Below, in pieces: positions 1 through 8,186 of a stretch of 32,894 nt of DNA. Both the position numbers and the translations under genes were made by a program. The stretch spans positions 1 through 32,894 of the forward strand of contig NZ_DATLXO010000194.1 in NCBI RefSeq assembly GCF_035575815.1, written 5' to 3'. The DNA is from Iamia sp035575815 (GTDB taxonomy: Bacteria; Actinomycetota; Acidimicrobiia; Acidimicrobiales; Iamiaceae). A model generated the notes under the pieces. The model ran no database searches. It was not told the DNA's origin and saw only the letters and a list, made by a program, of their open reading frames with translations. Each line of letters begins with the position of its first letter. The stretch's first letter is position 1.

Positions 1-1269
1 GACCCGGGCCCGGATCGCGTCGTGGGCGGCGAGCGGCGGGCGCAGCGGCACCGACCCGGGGAGCCAGCCGAGGGGGGCCAGTGTCGGCGCCTCGGCCTGT
101 CCGGTCGCCGTCCGCAGCCCGGCCGCGACGCGTTCGGGTCCACCCGGGCCGGCGAGGCCGGGCGGGGCGCCGTCACCCCAGCGCGCTCTCGGCTCCTCGT
201 CGTGAGCGAGGGCCCACACGTCGGCCCACGCCCGGCGCAGGTCCTCGTGCTCCGGGCCCAGGCCCTCGGCCAAGGCCCTGGGCAGTCCGCTGATGTCAGC
301 CGGGGTGAGCCGGGAGCGACGCACCCGCTCGACATCGATCCCGACGTCGAAGCCCCGCGACGGGTCGGGGTCCCCGGCGAGCAGGAGGGCCGACATCGTG
401 CTGAGGCACTTGTTGCAGCGCCCGCAGTTCCCCGCCGTCATGCCCTCCCAGCACACCTGCAGATGGGAACGGGCGACGGTGTGGCCCAGGATGTGAGCGA
501 TGCGCTCGTGGCGGTGGCGGTGCGGGTTGCCCAAGACCACATCGGTCCCGGCCGTGGAGAGCCGCCTGACGACGTCGGGATCCGAGCCCGAGCGGATCGG
601 CACCCCGACCGGGGCCACGCCGCTGTAGACCAGGCGGGCGAGCCCGCAGCCTGCGGTCAGGCCCGCCGACACCAGGCTGGGTCCGTCCACCCGCGCCCAC
701 GGTTGGAGCGGGTCGAGGAGCACCCGGACCGTCGTGGCCATGGGCACCAGCTCGAGCCCGAGCTCGGCGGCCACGGCCCGGTGACCGTCGATGATGGCGG
801 CATCGACGGGGCGGTGGAGGGCATCGCCGTGTTGCAGCGAGAACAGGTGGGTGACGCGCTCGCCTGGAGGCGCCTCGATCAGGTCGAGCAGGGTCGACCA
901 CGAGTCGACGCCCCGGGTGAAGAAGAGCCCGACGCCGTCGCCGCCGCGGGCGTGGTCGGAGGTGGTCTCGATCTCGATCGCCGGCGCCTCGGTGCCCCAC
1001 CACCCGGCCAGCAACCGGGCGATCTCGGTTGCTCCCTCGGCGGCACGGGCGTCGACGGCGCCCTCGATGACGAGGTCCTCACCCCGAGCCGCAGCCAGGG
1101 TGGCCAGCACCGCGGCGGTCGGGGTCGCGGTGGGGTCGAGCAGGTCCGCATGGGCGACGGGAAGGATGACCTCGTAGGGCGGCAGCTCGGTGCCGTCGTC
1201 GGTCACCAGCTCGGTGCGGACGACCAGGTGCTGCGCCTCGACGCGGGTGACGGGGGGCCGGGCACGCAC
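1..1269 (-). CDS. PP-loop ATPase-like protein with CxxCxxC cluster (partial)
   Basis: This frame is open without a stop from a GTG at 1269 to the left edge (423 codons), so the C-terminus is missing. A TAG lies four codons upstream of the GTG and bounds the start. Residues 115-127 read LFFTRGVDSWSTL, which resembles the SGGxDS pyrophosphatase loop of the QueC/asparagine-synthase fold with the first residues changed. Around residue 282 a GNCGRCNKC motif gives three closely spaced cysteines (282, 285, 288), probably a zinc site as in QueC-like enzymes; a fourth cysteine is at 273 (VCWEG). The family is known for ATP-dependent amidation or thiolation chemistry, but I cannot name a substrate. It diverges from DUF501 with only 56 bp between the two start codons. 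Other frames here give Arg/Pro-rich shadow proteins. An enzyme of the HUP/PP-loop type is likely; any specific function is unknown. Confidence 0.75.
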   Translation of the reverse strand, partial: MRARPPVTRVEAQHLVVRTELVTDDGTELPPYEVILPVAHADLLDPTATPTAAVLATLAAARGEDLVIEGAVDARAAEGATEIARLLAGWWGTEAPAIEIETTSDHARGGDGVGLFFTRGVDSWSTLLDLIEAPPGERVTHLFSLQHGDALHRPVDAAIIDGHRAVAAELGLELVPMATTVRVLLDPLQPWARVDGPSLVSAGLTAGCGLARLVYSGVAPVGVPIRSGSDPDVVRRLSTAGTDVVLGNPHRHRHERIAHILGHTVARSHLQVCWEGMTAGNCGRCNKCLSTMSALLLAGDPDPSRGFDVGIDVERVRRSRLTPADISGLPRALAEGLGPEHEDLRRAWADVWALAHDEEPRARWGDGAPPGLAGPGGPERVAAGLRTATGQAEAPTLAPLGWLPGSVPLRPPLAAHDAIRARV

Positions 1270-1275
1270 CGCGCC

Positions 1276-1281
1276 AACCTA
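1276..1281 (-). promoter_or_regulatory. Leaderless -10 box for the PP-loop gene
   Basis: TAGGTT on the minus strand ends 6 nt before the GTG start at 1269. No Shine-Dalgarno sequence is seen. The position fits transcription starting at or next to the start codon. Confidence 0.45.
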
Positions 1282-1312
1282 GGCGGCACGACGCCGGGAC
1301 CCGTCGGGTCGG

Positions 1313-1318
1313 TAGCGT
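1313..1318 (+). promoter_or_regulatory. Leaderless -10 box for DUF501
   Basis: TAGCGT stands 7 nt before the GTG at 1326, with no ribosome-binding site between them. The same hexamer precedes the tRNA gene at 15787 and the antitoxin gene at 18421, which supports it as a -10 element in this genome. Confidence 0.5.
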
Positions 1319-1325
1319 TCGACGG

Positions 1326-1847
1326 GTGCCGACGCCAGATAGCGACCGTGCCGCCGTTGCCGCCCTCCTCGGCCGGGAGCCCGACGGCGACTTCGAGGTG
1401 GTGGTGCGCCACCGCGACGGCGGCCCGGTCGTGATCCGCAACGCGCCGGTGCTGCCCAGCGGGCGCCCCATGCCGACCCGGTACTGGCTGGTGGGGGAGC
1501 CCGAGCGCACGTGGGTGGGGCGCCTCGAGGGGGGCGGGGGCGTCGACCGGGCCGAGGCCGACGTCGACGCCGAGACGTTGGCGGCCGCTCACGACCGCCA
1601 CGCCGCCGAGCGGGGCGCCGCCCTGCCCGCCGACCACGAAGGCCATGCGCCGTCGGGGGGCGTCGCGGGCACCCGCACCGGCGTCAAGTGCCTCCACGCC
1701 CACTACGCATGGTGGCTCGCCGGCGGCGACGACCCGGTCGGGTCCTGGGTGGCCGAGCACCTCAGCGAGGTCGGGGGCGCATCGCCCGGGGCCGGCGGCC
1801 CCGATGTCGTCCCCGCCGCGGACCTCGCCGGCGGAGGTGGTCTGTGA
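1326..1847 (+). CDS. DUF501 domain protein
   Basis: A 173-residue protein with the DUF501 signature: an N-terminal segment on a ligand-like RxP(M)PTRYWL motif (about residues 45-56) and the conserved C-terminal RTGVKCLHAHYAWWLAGG stretch (about residues 118-135). DUF501 proteins are small cytoplasmic proteins of actinobacteria with no settled function. They usually sit between the divIC/ftsB gene and ppx, downstream of enolase. Here ppx follows 31 bp downstream as expected, but enolase and divIC are absent and a PP-loop gene diverges instead, so the usual cluster is split. The GTG start is chosen because a TAGCGT box lies 7 nt upstream. Co-transcription with ppx is likely. Confidence 0.85.
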   Translation: MPTPDSDRAAVAALLGREPDGDFEVVVRHRDGGPVVIRNAPVLPSGRPMPTRYWLVGEPERTWVGRLEGGGGVDRAEADVDAETLAAAHDRHAAERGAALPADHEGHAPSGGVAGTRTGVKCLHAHYAWWLAGGDDPVGSWVAEHLSEVGGASPGAGGPDVVPAADLAGGGGL

Positions 1848-1878
1848 GCGGATCGCCTCGACCGGCCCGGCTGACCCG

Positions 1879-2817
1879 ATGATCCCTCCGCCCGTCGCCG
1901 CCATCGACTGCGGCACGAACTCGACCCGGCTGCTCGTCGCCGGCCCCGATGGGGCCGGTGGACTGCGCACCGTGTCCCGCCTCATGCACATCACCCGGCT
2001 CGGCGAGGCGGTCGACCGCACCCACCTCCTGGACCCCACGGCGATCGAGCGCACCCAGGCGGTGCTGGCGGAGTACCGCGAGGTCATGGACGCCCACGGC
2101 GTACCCGCCGGTCAGGTCCGCATGGCGGCCACGTCGGCCGCTCGCGACGCCACGAACCGCGACGAGTGGTTCGACGCTGCCGAGCGTGTCGTCGGGGCCC
2201 GGCCGGAGCTGCTCTCGGGCGCCCTGGAGGCCGACCTGTCGTTCCGGGGGGCGACGAGCGGGCTCGAGGCGGCGCGCGGTCCGTTCCTGGTGTTCGACCT
2301 CGGCGGGGGCTCGACCGAGGTCGCCTACGGCACCGACAGCGTCGAGGCCTCGGTGTCGCTCGAGGTGGGGTGCGTCCGGCTCACCGAGCGGTTCATCGCC
2401 TCTGACCCGCCGCGACCCGAGGAGCTGACCGCGGCGATCTCCTACGCCCAGGCATGGTTCGACGACGTGCTGCGGACGATGCCCGGCGCCGCCTCGGCCC
2501 CCGCGGTGCTCGGGCTCGCCGGCACGGTCAGCACCGTCGCGGCGGTGGAGATCGGCCTGGCCACCTACGACCGGGACCGCATCCACCACTTCGTGCTGAC
2601 CAAGGACGCCGCCGAGGACGTGTTCCGCACCCTCGCCACCGAGAGCCGCGCGGACCGCCTCGCCAACCCGGGCCTCGAGGAGGCTCGCGCCGATGTGATC
2701 GTCGGCGGCTGCTGCGCACTCGTCGCGCTCTACCGCACGCTCGGGCTCGACGAGGTACTGGTCTCCGAGGCCGACATCCTCGACGGCCTCGCCCTCAGCC
2801 TGCTCGACGGCTTGTAG
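1879..2817 (+). CDS. ppx: Exopolyphosphatase, Ppx/GppA family
   Basis: A 312-residue enzyme of the short actinobacterial Ppx/GppA type, which removes phosphate from polyphosphate or hydrolyses pppGpp in the cytosol. The ASKHA phosphate-1 loop DCGTNSTRLL is at residues 10-19, the AATSAARDATNRD segment at about 77-89, and the phosphate-2 loop VFDLGGGSTEVAYG at about 139-152. A late LAGTVSTVAAVE segment fits the adenosine-site region of the fold. I start at ATG 1879, 31 bp after DUF501; a longer in-frame reading from 1645 would overlap DUF501 and starts with Arg/Pro-rich sequence. Length and motifs are complete, so it should be active. Ppx1-like versus GppA-like preference cannot be told from sequence alone. 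Confidence 0.92.
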   Translation: MIPPPVAAIDCGTNSTRLLVAGPDGAGGLRTVSRLMHITRLGEAVDRTHLLDPTAIERTQAVLAEYREVMDAHGVPAGQVRMAATSAARDATNRDEWFDAAERVVGARPELLSGALEADLSFRGATSGLEAARGPFLVFDLGGGSTEVAYGTDSVEASVSLEVGCVRLTERFIASDPPRPEELTAAISYAQAWFDDVLRTMPGAASAPAVLGLAGTVSTVAAVEIGLATYDRDRIHHFVLTKDAAEDVFRTLATESRADRLANPGLEEARADVIVGGCCALVALYRTLGLDEVLVSEADILDGLALSLLDGL

Positions 2818-2846
2818 CGCACTGCGCCGGGGGCGGGTGCTCGGGC

Positions 2847-2966
2847 TCAGTTCGCGGTCGCCGCCCGCCAGCCCCGATAGCCGCCGTCGAGGTCGGTGGC
2901 GCACGGCAGGCCGATCCCGCGGAGGACCATCGCTGCCAGGCTCGAGGCGTCGGCTGCGACTGAGCA
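2847..2966 (-). pseudogene. Rhodanese-domain C-terminal remnant
   Basis: Forty codons on the minus strand end in a typical rhodanese tail: a Cys near the catalytic-loop position (CSVAADASSLAAM), then LRGIGLP, ATDLDGGYRGW and a stop. Rhodaneses are about 100 residues or more. The N-terminal part is absent, and an inverted repeat lies just beyond the break. The surrounding 2818-3200 interval has no intact gene. I read this as a decayed gene; the catalytic loop also departs from the usual CxxGxRS. Confidence 0.55.
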
Positions 2967-2985
2967 ACCCCAGGGCCCCGTCCAC

Positions 2986-3031
2986 TTCTTGGTACAGGAT
3001 CCCGTGGAGGTCGCCGGATCTGTACCAAGAA
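2986..3031. repeat. Inverted repeat, 12-bp arms
   Basis: TTCTTGGTACAG (2986-2997) and its exact complement CTGTACCAAGAA (3020-3031) enclose 22 bp. Shorter matching segments (GTCCAC / GTGGAC) lie outside the arms. It sits between the ppx end, the rhodanese remnant and the next acetyltransferase. It could be a terminator hairpin for ppx or the scar of a small mobile element. Confidence 0.5.
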
Positions 3032-3200
3032 CGGGTTGTGGACGGAACGGGGCCGAACGGGTTGCGGAAGGGGGCGGAGGCGACGTGCGAGACCTCGGGC
3101 GAGCGCTGCCACCGCTCGGGATCGGCCGGGGGCGTGCGGTTGGAGAGGGGCTACCGTTCGGGCGTAGAGCCCACCACCGCCTCAGGGGGTCGAGGAAGCC

Positions 3201-3893
3201 ATGCGCCGTGAACGCACCGCCGGACGGCCGCGGTCGCCCGACGCGGGAGGCCCCGGACCCTCGATCGGCACCGGCCCGGACGGCGCGGCGCGCTCGAGTG
3301 CCCTGTTCGGGCGCCGGGTCATGCTGCGGCCGCTCACCCTGGCCGACTTCCCGGCGTGGCGCGAGGTGCGCCGGCGCTGCCATGACTGGCTCACCGTGTG
3401 GGAGCCGAGCCGCCAACCCGGTGCTCCCGACCCGACCACCGACCGCGACGCGTTCGGGGTGCGCTGCGCCGCCCGCCAACGCGAACGGGCCCTCGGCACC
3501 GGGCACGGCTTCGGCGTCTTCCACGAGGGCCACCTGCGGGGGGAGATCAACCTCAACACCGTCCAACGGGGGCCGTTCCAGAACGCCTACGTCGGGTACT
3601 GGATCGATGAGTCCGTCGCCGGGCAGGGGCTCATGCCCGAGGCCGTCGTGGTGTTGTGTCGCTTCGCCTTCGAGGAGCTCGCTCTCCACCGCCTGCAGGT
3701 GTCGGTCATCCCCCGCAACTCCGCCAGCCGTCGGATACCCGAGAAGCTCGGCCTCCGCGACGAAGGCACCGCGGCGCGCTACCTCGAGATCAACGGCGTG
3801 TGGGAGGACCACGTCCGCTACGCCGTCACCGCCGAGGAGTGGATCGACCGGCGCAACGATCTCGAAGCGACCTGGCTGGCGCCACCCGCCTGA
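3201..3893 (+). CDS. GNAT N-acetyltransferase, RimJ/RimL type
   Basis: A 230-residue protein with the RimJ-type GNAT fold, which moves acetyl from acetyl-CoA to an N-terminal amine of a protein (often a ribosomal protein) or a small molecule. LRPLTLADFPAWREVR (about residues 42-57) opens the domain. GYWIDESVAGQGLMPEAV (about 132-149) holds the Q/RxxGxG-like acetyl-CoA loop, here AGQGLM. The LHRLQVSVIPRNSASRRIPEKLGLRDEG segment (about 161-188) is the family's C-terminal hallmark. ATG 3201 has a GAGGAAG upstream and a TACCGT box at 3152-3157; a start at Met 41 would trim an Arg/Pro-rich leader of about 40 residues that is unusual for the family. It converges on copA. The substrate is unknown. 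Confidence 0.85.
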   Translation: MRRERTAGRPRSPDAGGPGPSIGTGPDGAARSSALFGRRVMLRPLTLADFPAWREVRRRCHDWLTVWEPSRQPGAPDPTTDRDAFGVRCAARQRERALGTGHGFGVFHEGHLRGEINLNTVQRGPFQNAYVGYWIDESVAGQGLMPEAVVVLCRFAFEELALHRLQVSVIPRNSASRRIPEKLGLRDEGTAARYLEINGVWEDHVRYAVTAEEWIDRRNDLEATWLAPPA

Positions 3894-3954
3894 CCGTCGC
3901 CGCCGGTACCGCCGGCCGCACCCGCGGCGGCCCACATTGCAGTGGTTCGAGCGT

Positions 3955-6315
3955 TCAGCGGCTGCTGCCGGTGAGCGCGTCGCCGGTGGGCCGCGCCTGG
4001 GGGCGGTGGTCCACGCCGCCGCCGCCGTCGACGCGGTTGGAGGCCAGGGCGTTGAAGCGGCGCAGCCGCAGGCTGTTGGACACCACGAACACCGAGGAGA
4101 ACGCCATCGCGGCACCGGCCAGCATGGGGTTGAGGAGCCCGGCTGCGGCTAGGGGGAGGGCGGCGACGTTGTAGGCGAACGCCCAGAACAGGTTGCCCTT
4201 GATGGTGCCCAGGGTCTTGCGGGACAACCGGATGGCGTCGGCGGCGGCTCGTAGGTCGCCCCGGACCAGGGTGAGGTCGGACGCTTCGATCGCCACGTCG
4301 GTGCCGGTGCCCATGGCCAGGCCGAGGTCTGCCTGGGCCAGGGCGGCGGCGTCGTTGACGCCGTCGCCGACCATGGCGACGACCTTGCCCTCGCCCTGCA
4401 GGCGCTTGACGACGTCGACCTTGTCCTGCGGCATCACCTCGGCGATCACGTCGTCGATCCCCACCTGGGCAGCCACCGACCGGGCGACGGTCTCGTGGTC
4501 GCCGGTGAGCAGCACCGGCGTGAGCCCGAGACCGCGCAGCTGGGCGATCGCCTCGGCCGACGTGTCCTTGATGGCGTCGGCGACCACGAGCACGCCGCGG
4601 GCCTGGCCGTCCCAGCCGACGGCGACCGCAGTCCTGCCCTCAGCCTCCGCGGCGGCCTTGGCCCCCGCAAGGTCGGTGGGCAGGTGCTGGGCCCGATCCG
4701 CCAGCAGCTTCGTGCGCCCGACGAGCACAGCGTGGCCGTCCACGACACCCTGCACGCCCAAGCCCTCGACGTTGGTGAAGCCCTCGACGGCCGGCAGGGC
4801 GCCGACCCGCTCGGTGGCGCCTTTGGCGATGGCCTGGGCGATGGGGTGCTCGGAGGCGTCCTCCAACGCTCCCGCCAGGCGCAGCAGCTGGTCGGTGTCC
4901 TCACCGGTGGCGGCGGCGATGTCGAGCAGGGTCATCTTTCCGGTGGTGACGGTGCCGGTCTTGTCGAGCACGACGGTGTCGACGTTGCGGGTGGACTCGA
5001 GGACCTCGGGTCCCTTGATGATGATGCCGAGCTGGGCGCCGCGGCCGGTGCCGACCATGAGGGCGGTGGGCGTCGCCAGCCCGAGGGCGCAAGGGCAAGC
5101 GATGATGAGGACGGCCACCGCGGCGGTGAAGGCGGCGGTCAGACCGCCCCCGGTACCGATCCAGAACCCGAGCGTCGCGACGGCCAGCGCGATGACGATC
5201 GGGACGAAGATGCCCGAGACCCGGTCGGCGAGGCGTTGGACCTCGGCCTTGCCGTTCTGGGCGTCCTCCACCAGCCGGGCCATCTGGGCCAGCTGGGTGT
5301 CCGAGCCGATACGGGTGGCCCGCACGACGATCCGACCGCCGGCGTTGGTGGTGGCGCCGACCACGGCGTCACCGGAGCCGACCTCCACCGGCACGGACTC
5401 CCCGGTGAGCATGGAGGCGTCCACCGCCGAGGAGCCCTCGGTGATGACGCCGTCGGTGGCGATCTTCTCCCCCGGCCTGACCACGAACTCGTCGCCCACC
5501 GCCAGCTGGTCGACGGGGATCCGCTCCTCGCGACCGTCGCGCCGGACAGACACCTCCTTGGCCCCGAGCTCGAGCAGTGCCCGCAGCGCCGCTCCCGCCC
5601 GGCGCTTGGACCGGGCCTCGAAGTACCGCCCGGCCAGGATGAACGTGGTCACACCGGCCGCGGCCTCGAGGTAGATGTTGGCGCTGCCGTCCATGCGGGC
5701 GATGGTGATCTCGAACGGATGCGTCATGCCGGGCACGCCGGCGGTCCCGAGGAACAGCGCGTACAGCGACCACCCCAGCGCGGCGAGGGTGCCGATCGAG
5801 ATGAGGGTGTCCATCGTGGAGGTCCCGTGGCGCAGGTTGGTCCACGCCGCCTTGTGGAACGGCCACGCCCCCCACAGCACGACCGGTGCCGCGAGGTTCA
5901 GCGACAACCACTGCCAGTACGTGAACTGCAGCGCCGGGACCATCGCCATGGCGATCACCGGCACGGTCAGCACGGTGGAGATGAGCAGCCGCTGTCGCAG
6001 CGGGCGGACCGGGTCGTCCTCCTCCACCGCGATGGCCTCGCCGGTGCCGGAGGGGCGGGGAGGGTCGGGCGCCCGCGCCGTGTAGCCGGCCTTCTCGACC
6101 GCCGCCACCAGATCCTCCCTGGCGACGGGGTCGACGTAGGTGACCTTGGCCTTCTCGGTGGCGTAGTTCACCGTGGCCGTCACGCCCTCGAGCTTGTTGA
6201 GCCGCTTCTCGATCCGGGCGGCGCACGACGCGCACGTCATGCCGCCGATCGCAAGCTCGACCTGCTCCTCGTCGGCCGGAGCCGGCGGGGTCGTGGTGTT
6301 CGGTGTGGAGCTCAT
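3955..6315 (-). CDS. copA: Copper-exporting P1B-type ATPase
   Basis: A 786-residue P-type ATPase that pumps Cu(I) out of the cytoplasm across the membrane using ATP. One N-terminal HMA metal-binding domain carries GMTCASC at residues 24-30. Transmembrane helices follow, then the actuator TGES loop, the CPC metal site in the membrane (ACPCALGLATP), the phosphorylated DKTGT loop, the HP of the nucleotide domain (SEHPIAQAI) and the GDGVNDAAAL hinge. All catalytic motifs are intact and the length is normal. ATG 6315 is chosen because AAAGGAGG precedes it; the longer open frame runs back into the neighbouring gene. It is last in the csoR-copZ-secreted protein-copA operon, 43 bp after the preceding gene, and should be induced by copper through CsoR. 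Confidence 0.95.
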   Translation of the reverse strand: MSSTPNTTTPPAPADEEQVELAIGGMTCASCAARIEKRLNKLEGVTATVNYATEKAKVTYVDPVAREDLVAAVEKAGYTARAPDPPRPSGTGEAIAVEEDDPVRPLRQRLLISTVLTVPVIAMAMVPALQFTYWQWLSLNLAAPVVLWGAWPFHKAAWTNLRHGTSTMDTLISIGTLAALGWSLYALFLGTAGVPGMTHPFEITIARMDGSANIYLEAAAGVTTFILAGRYFEARSKRRAGAALRALLELGAKEVSVRRDGREERIPVDQLAVGDEFVVRPGEKIATDGVITEGSSAVDASMLTGESVPVEVGSGDAVVGATTNAGGRIVVRATRIGSDTQLAQMARLVEDAQNGKAEVQRLADRVSGIFVPIVIALAVATLGFWIGTGGGLTAAFTAAVAVLIIACPCALGLATPTALMVGTGRGAQLGIIIKGPEVLESTRNVDTVVLDKTGTVTTGKMTLLDIAAATGEDTDQLLRLAGALEDASEHPIAQAIAKGATERVGALPAVEGFTNVEGLGVQGVVDGHAVLVGRTKLLADRAQHLPTDLAGAKAAAEAEGRTAVAVGWDGQARGVLVVADAIKDTSAEAIAQLRGLGLTPVLLTGDHETVARSVAAQVGIDDVIAEVMPQDKVDVVKRLQGEGKVVAMVGDGVNDAAALAQADLGLAMGTGTDVAIEASDLTLVRGDLRAAADAIRLSRKTLGTIKGNLFWAFAYNVAALPLAAAGLLNPMLAGAAMAFSSVFVVSNSLRLRRFNALASNRVDGGGGVDHRPQARPTGDALTGSSR

Positions 6316-6358
6316 CGGTCCTCCTTTGGACGCGCCGGTGCTTCCGGTTGTGGAATCG

Positions 6359-7378
6359 TCACCGGCTGTGATCGTCGCTGTCGTTCTCTCTCTCCGGCGT
6401 GCTGGTCTCGTCGACCGGCGCAGCCGCGGGGTTGGCGTCGGCGCGCACGGTGAGCTCGGCCGTCCGCACGACGCCGTCGTGCTGGAAGTCCAGGAACAGC
6501 CGGTAGTCGTCCACCGACGGTGCGGTGGCGTAGAACGTGATGCCGGGCCCGGCCTGCGTGGTGCCGTCGCCGGGCTCACCGGCGGGGTGGACGTGCAGGT
6601 AGGCCAGATCCCCGTCGCGGAGGGCCACGAGGTGGCCGTAGGCGGCGAGGTAGGGCTGCAGGTCGGTGACCGGCTCACCGTCGCGACCGACCGTCAGGAT
6701 CAGCTCGGACTCCTCGCCCGGGACCAGCTGCCCGTCGAGGGTGACGGTGTAGCCGTCCACCTCGGCCGTCGTGGCGGGCTCGGGGAGCGGCTGCGGGTCG
6801 TAGTCGCCGGCGACGGCGAGGTCTGCGCCGAGGATCATCGCCTCGTCGTGTCCGGCGGGCTTGAAGTCGGCGAAGATCCGCCAGTCGCCCGCGTTGAGTG
6901 CCAGCGGGACGCTCCAGGTGCCGTCGGCTGCCCGGTCCGGGTGCACGTGCTGGAAGCCGGTCAGGTCCCGGCGGACGGCGATGAGGTGCAGGTCCTCGTC
7001 GTGGCTCTCCTCGTAGCCCACGAGCGGCTCCCCGTCCGGATCCTCGACCCGGAAGGTCAGCGGGGTCGCCGGGCCGGCGGGCAGGGCGTCATCGAAGAGT
7101 CGAAGGGTGTAGCCGTGCTGGGAGACCATCAGTCCTCCCGGGATTTCAGCGACCTCCGCCGGATCGGTTCTGCTGCCGTGGTCGCCGTGACCGTCGGCGG
7201 GCTCACCGGAGGTGTCAGCGTCAGCGTCGGCGCCGTCGCCCGAGCCGTGGGTGGGGGCGTGCTCGGCTCCGGCGCCGACCGGGCCGACCGGACCGACGGC
7301 GTTGCCGATGCTGACGGCGGCGCCGAAGGCGGCGACCAGGCCCAAGGCGTAGCCACCGAGCTTCGTTGGGGTGTTCAT
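6359..7378 (-). CDS. Secreted or membrane-anchored His-rich copper-operon protein
   Basis: A 339-residue protein with an N-terminal hydrophobic segment (about residues 8-30, KLGGYALGLVAAFGAAVSIG) that acts as a signal or anchor. A low-complexity Asp/Gly/His region follows (ADADADTSGEPADGHGDHG), then two beta-rich domains. Histidine pairs that could bind metal occur as HDEDLH, FQHVHPD and YLHVHPAGE, and similar spacing in both halves suggests an internal duplication. I do not recognise an enzyme. Its place between copZ and copA, and the paired HVHP motifs, suggest extracytoplasmic copper binding or delivery (inference). The start at 7378 has GAGGAGGAAG upstream. The Cu-operon position is the strongest clue to its role. 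Confidence 0.8.
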   Translation of the reverse strand: MNTPTKLGGYALGLVAAFGAAVSIGNAVGPVGPVGAGAEHAPTHGSGDGADADADTSGEPADGHGDHGSRTDPAEVAEIPGGLMVSQHGYTLRLFDDALPAGPATPLTFRVEDPDGEPLVGYEESHDEDLHLIAVRRDLTGFQHVHPDRAADGTWSVPLALNAGDWRIFADFKPAGHDEAMILGADLAVAGDYDPQPLPEPATTAEVDGYTVTLDGQLVPGEESELILTVGRDGEPVTDLQPYLAAYGHLVALRDGDLAYLHVHPAGEPGDGTTQAGPGITFYATAPSVDDYRLFLDFQHDGVVRTAELTVRADANPAAAPVDETSTPERENDSDDHSR

Positions 7379-7421
7379 CGTGGGCTTCCTCCTCCACACG
7401 GCGCGCTCTGCGCCGCATTCG

Positions 7422-7440
7422 CGCTGGCTTCACGCCAGCG
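7422..7440 (-). terminator. Small hairpin between copZ and the His-rich gene
   Basis: CGCTGGC and GCCAGCG pair perfectly around a 5-nt loop, in the 80-bp gap after copZ. There is no T-run. It may stabilise the copZ end of the mRNA or cause partial termination, which would give more copZ than copA. Confidence 0.35.
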
Positions 7441-7458
7441 TCGGGCTGTCCGGACGTG

Positions 7459-7668
7459 CTATCGGTCGGCCAGCTCGTAGCCGGCCTCCTCGACGGCACC
7501 TCGGATTGCTCCGTCGTTGACGCCTCTGTCGTAGGTGACGGTGAGCTCGCCGGTGGCCAGGTCGACGTCGATGTCGGTGACGCCGGGAACCTGGCTGACC
7601 TCCTCGGTCACCGAGCTCACGCAGTGCCCGCAGGTCATGCCGACGACGGTGTAGGAAGATGTGCTCAT
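7459..7668 (-). CDS. copZ: Copper chaperone, HMA domain
   Basis: A 69-residue single heavy-metal-associated domain. GMTCGHC at residues 10-16 supplies the two cysteines (13, 16) that bind Cu(I). The chaperone carries copper in the cytosol and hands it to CopA or CsoR. Length is exactly that of CopZ. I start at ATG 7668; the much longer open frame upstream of it overlaps csoR and has shadow composition. It lies 83 bp after csoR and 80 bp before the His-rich gene, in the same orientation. Confidence 0.93.
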   Translation of the reverse strand: MSTSSYTVVGMTCGHCVSSVTEEVSQVPGVTDIDVDLATGELTVTYDRGVNDGAIRGAVEEAGYELADR

Positions 7669-7751
7669 CTCAGGGAGTCCTCTCGAAGTGGTGGTGGATG
7701 GCTTCTGATGCCGAGCCTGCGCTGCAGTGCGTCGGCAACGATGGAAGCGAG

Positions 7752-8057
7752 TCAGGAGCGCACGAGCCGAGCGATGGCCTCCGACGCTTCCTTGACCTTT
7801 GCGTCGGCCTCGGGGCCACCTGCTTTGGCTGCCTCGACGACGCAGTGGCTCATGTGCTCGTCGAGCAGGCCGAGGGCAACCGACTGCAGCGCCTTGGTCA
7901 TCGCAGAGACCTGGGTGAGGATGTCGACGCAGTACTTCTCCTCCTCGACCATCCGCTGCAGCCCGCGAGCCTGGCCCTCGATGCGGCGTAGCCGCTTGAG
8001 GTAGTCCTGCTTGCGGTGGATGTAGCCGTGCTGGTTGATCTGCTCGGTGCTGTCCAT
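7752..8057 (-). CDS. csoR: Copper-sensing repressor CsoR
   Basis: A 101-residue all-helical repressor of the CsoR/RcnR family. The Cu(I) ligands fit the C-H-C pattern: Cys43 (KYCVDIL), His68 and Cys72 (EHMSHC, an HxxxC pair). KRLRRIEGQARGLQRM (about residues 21-36) is the basic DNA-contacting helix of the family. Without copper the tetramer sits on the operator; Cu(I) binding releases it. ATG 8057 is preceded by GAGGAGGGAC and is preferred over the upstream alternative at 8081. It heads the copper operon and has a matching operator about 60 bp upstream. Confidence 0.95.
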   Translation of the reverse strand: MDSTEQINQHGYIHRKQDYLKRLRRIEGQARGLQRMVEEEKYCVDILTQVSAMTKALQSVALGLLDEHMSHCVVEAAKAGGPEADAKVKEASEAIARLVRS

Positions 8058-8117
8058 GCCGTCCCTCCTCCTCGTGTTCACAACGCGGCGCGTCCGTCCT
8101 TGGCTCGCTGGAACACG

Positions 8118-8133
8118 GTACCCCCCTAGGGTA
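8118..8133. promoter_or_regulatory. CsoR-type operator
   Basis: GTACCCCCCTAGGGTA matches the known CsoR site pattern, a quasi-palindrome of TACCC-C/G tract-GGGTA. It lies about 60 bp upstream of csoR and between it and the crotonase gene end. Autoregulation of the copper operon follows from this placement. Confidence 0.8.
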
Positions 8134-8186
8134 AGAGATGCAACCCCTGGGCATGTGTGCTTTGGAGCCGCTGAGCTGCGGTCCGC

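Noticed and set aside
22..1434. Long plus-strand open frame of 470 codons
   Set aside because: It is antisense to the PP-loop gene and overlaps DUF501; its composition is Arg/Pro/Gly-rich without motifs.
4495..6453. Plus-strand open frame of 652 codons
   Set aside because: Exact antisense of copA, which has every P-type ATPase motif.
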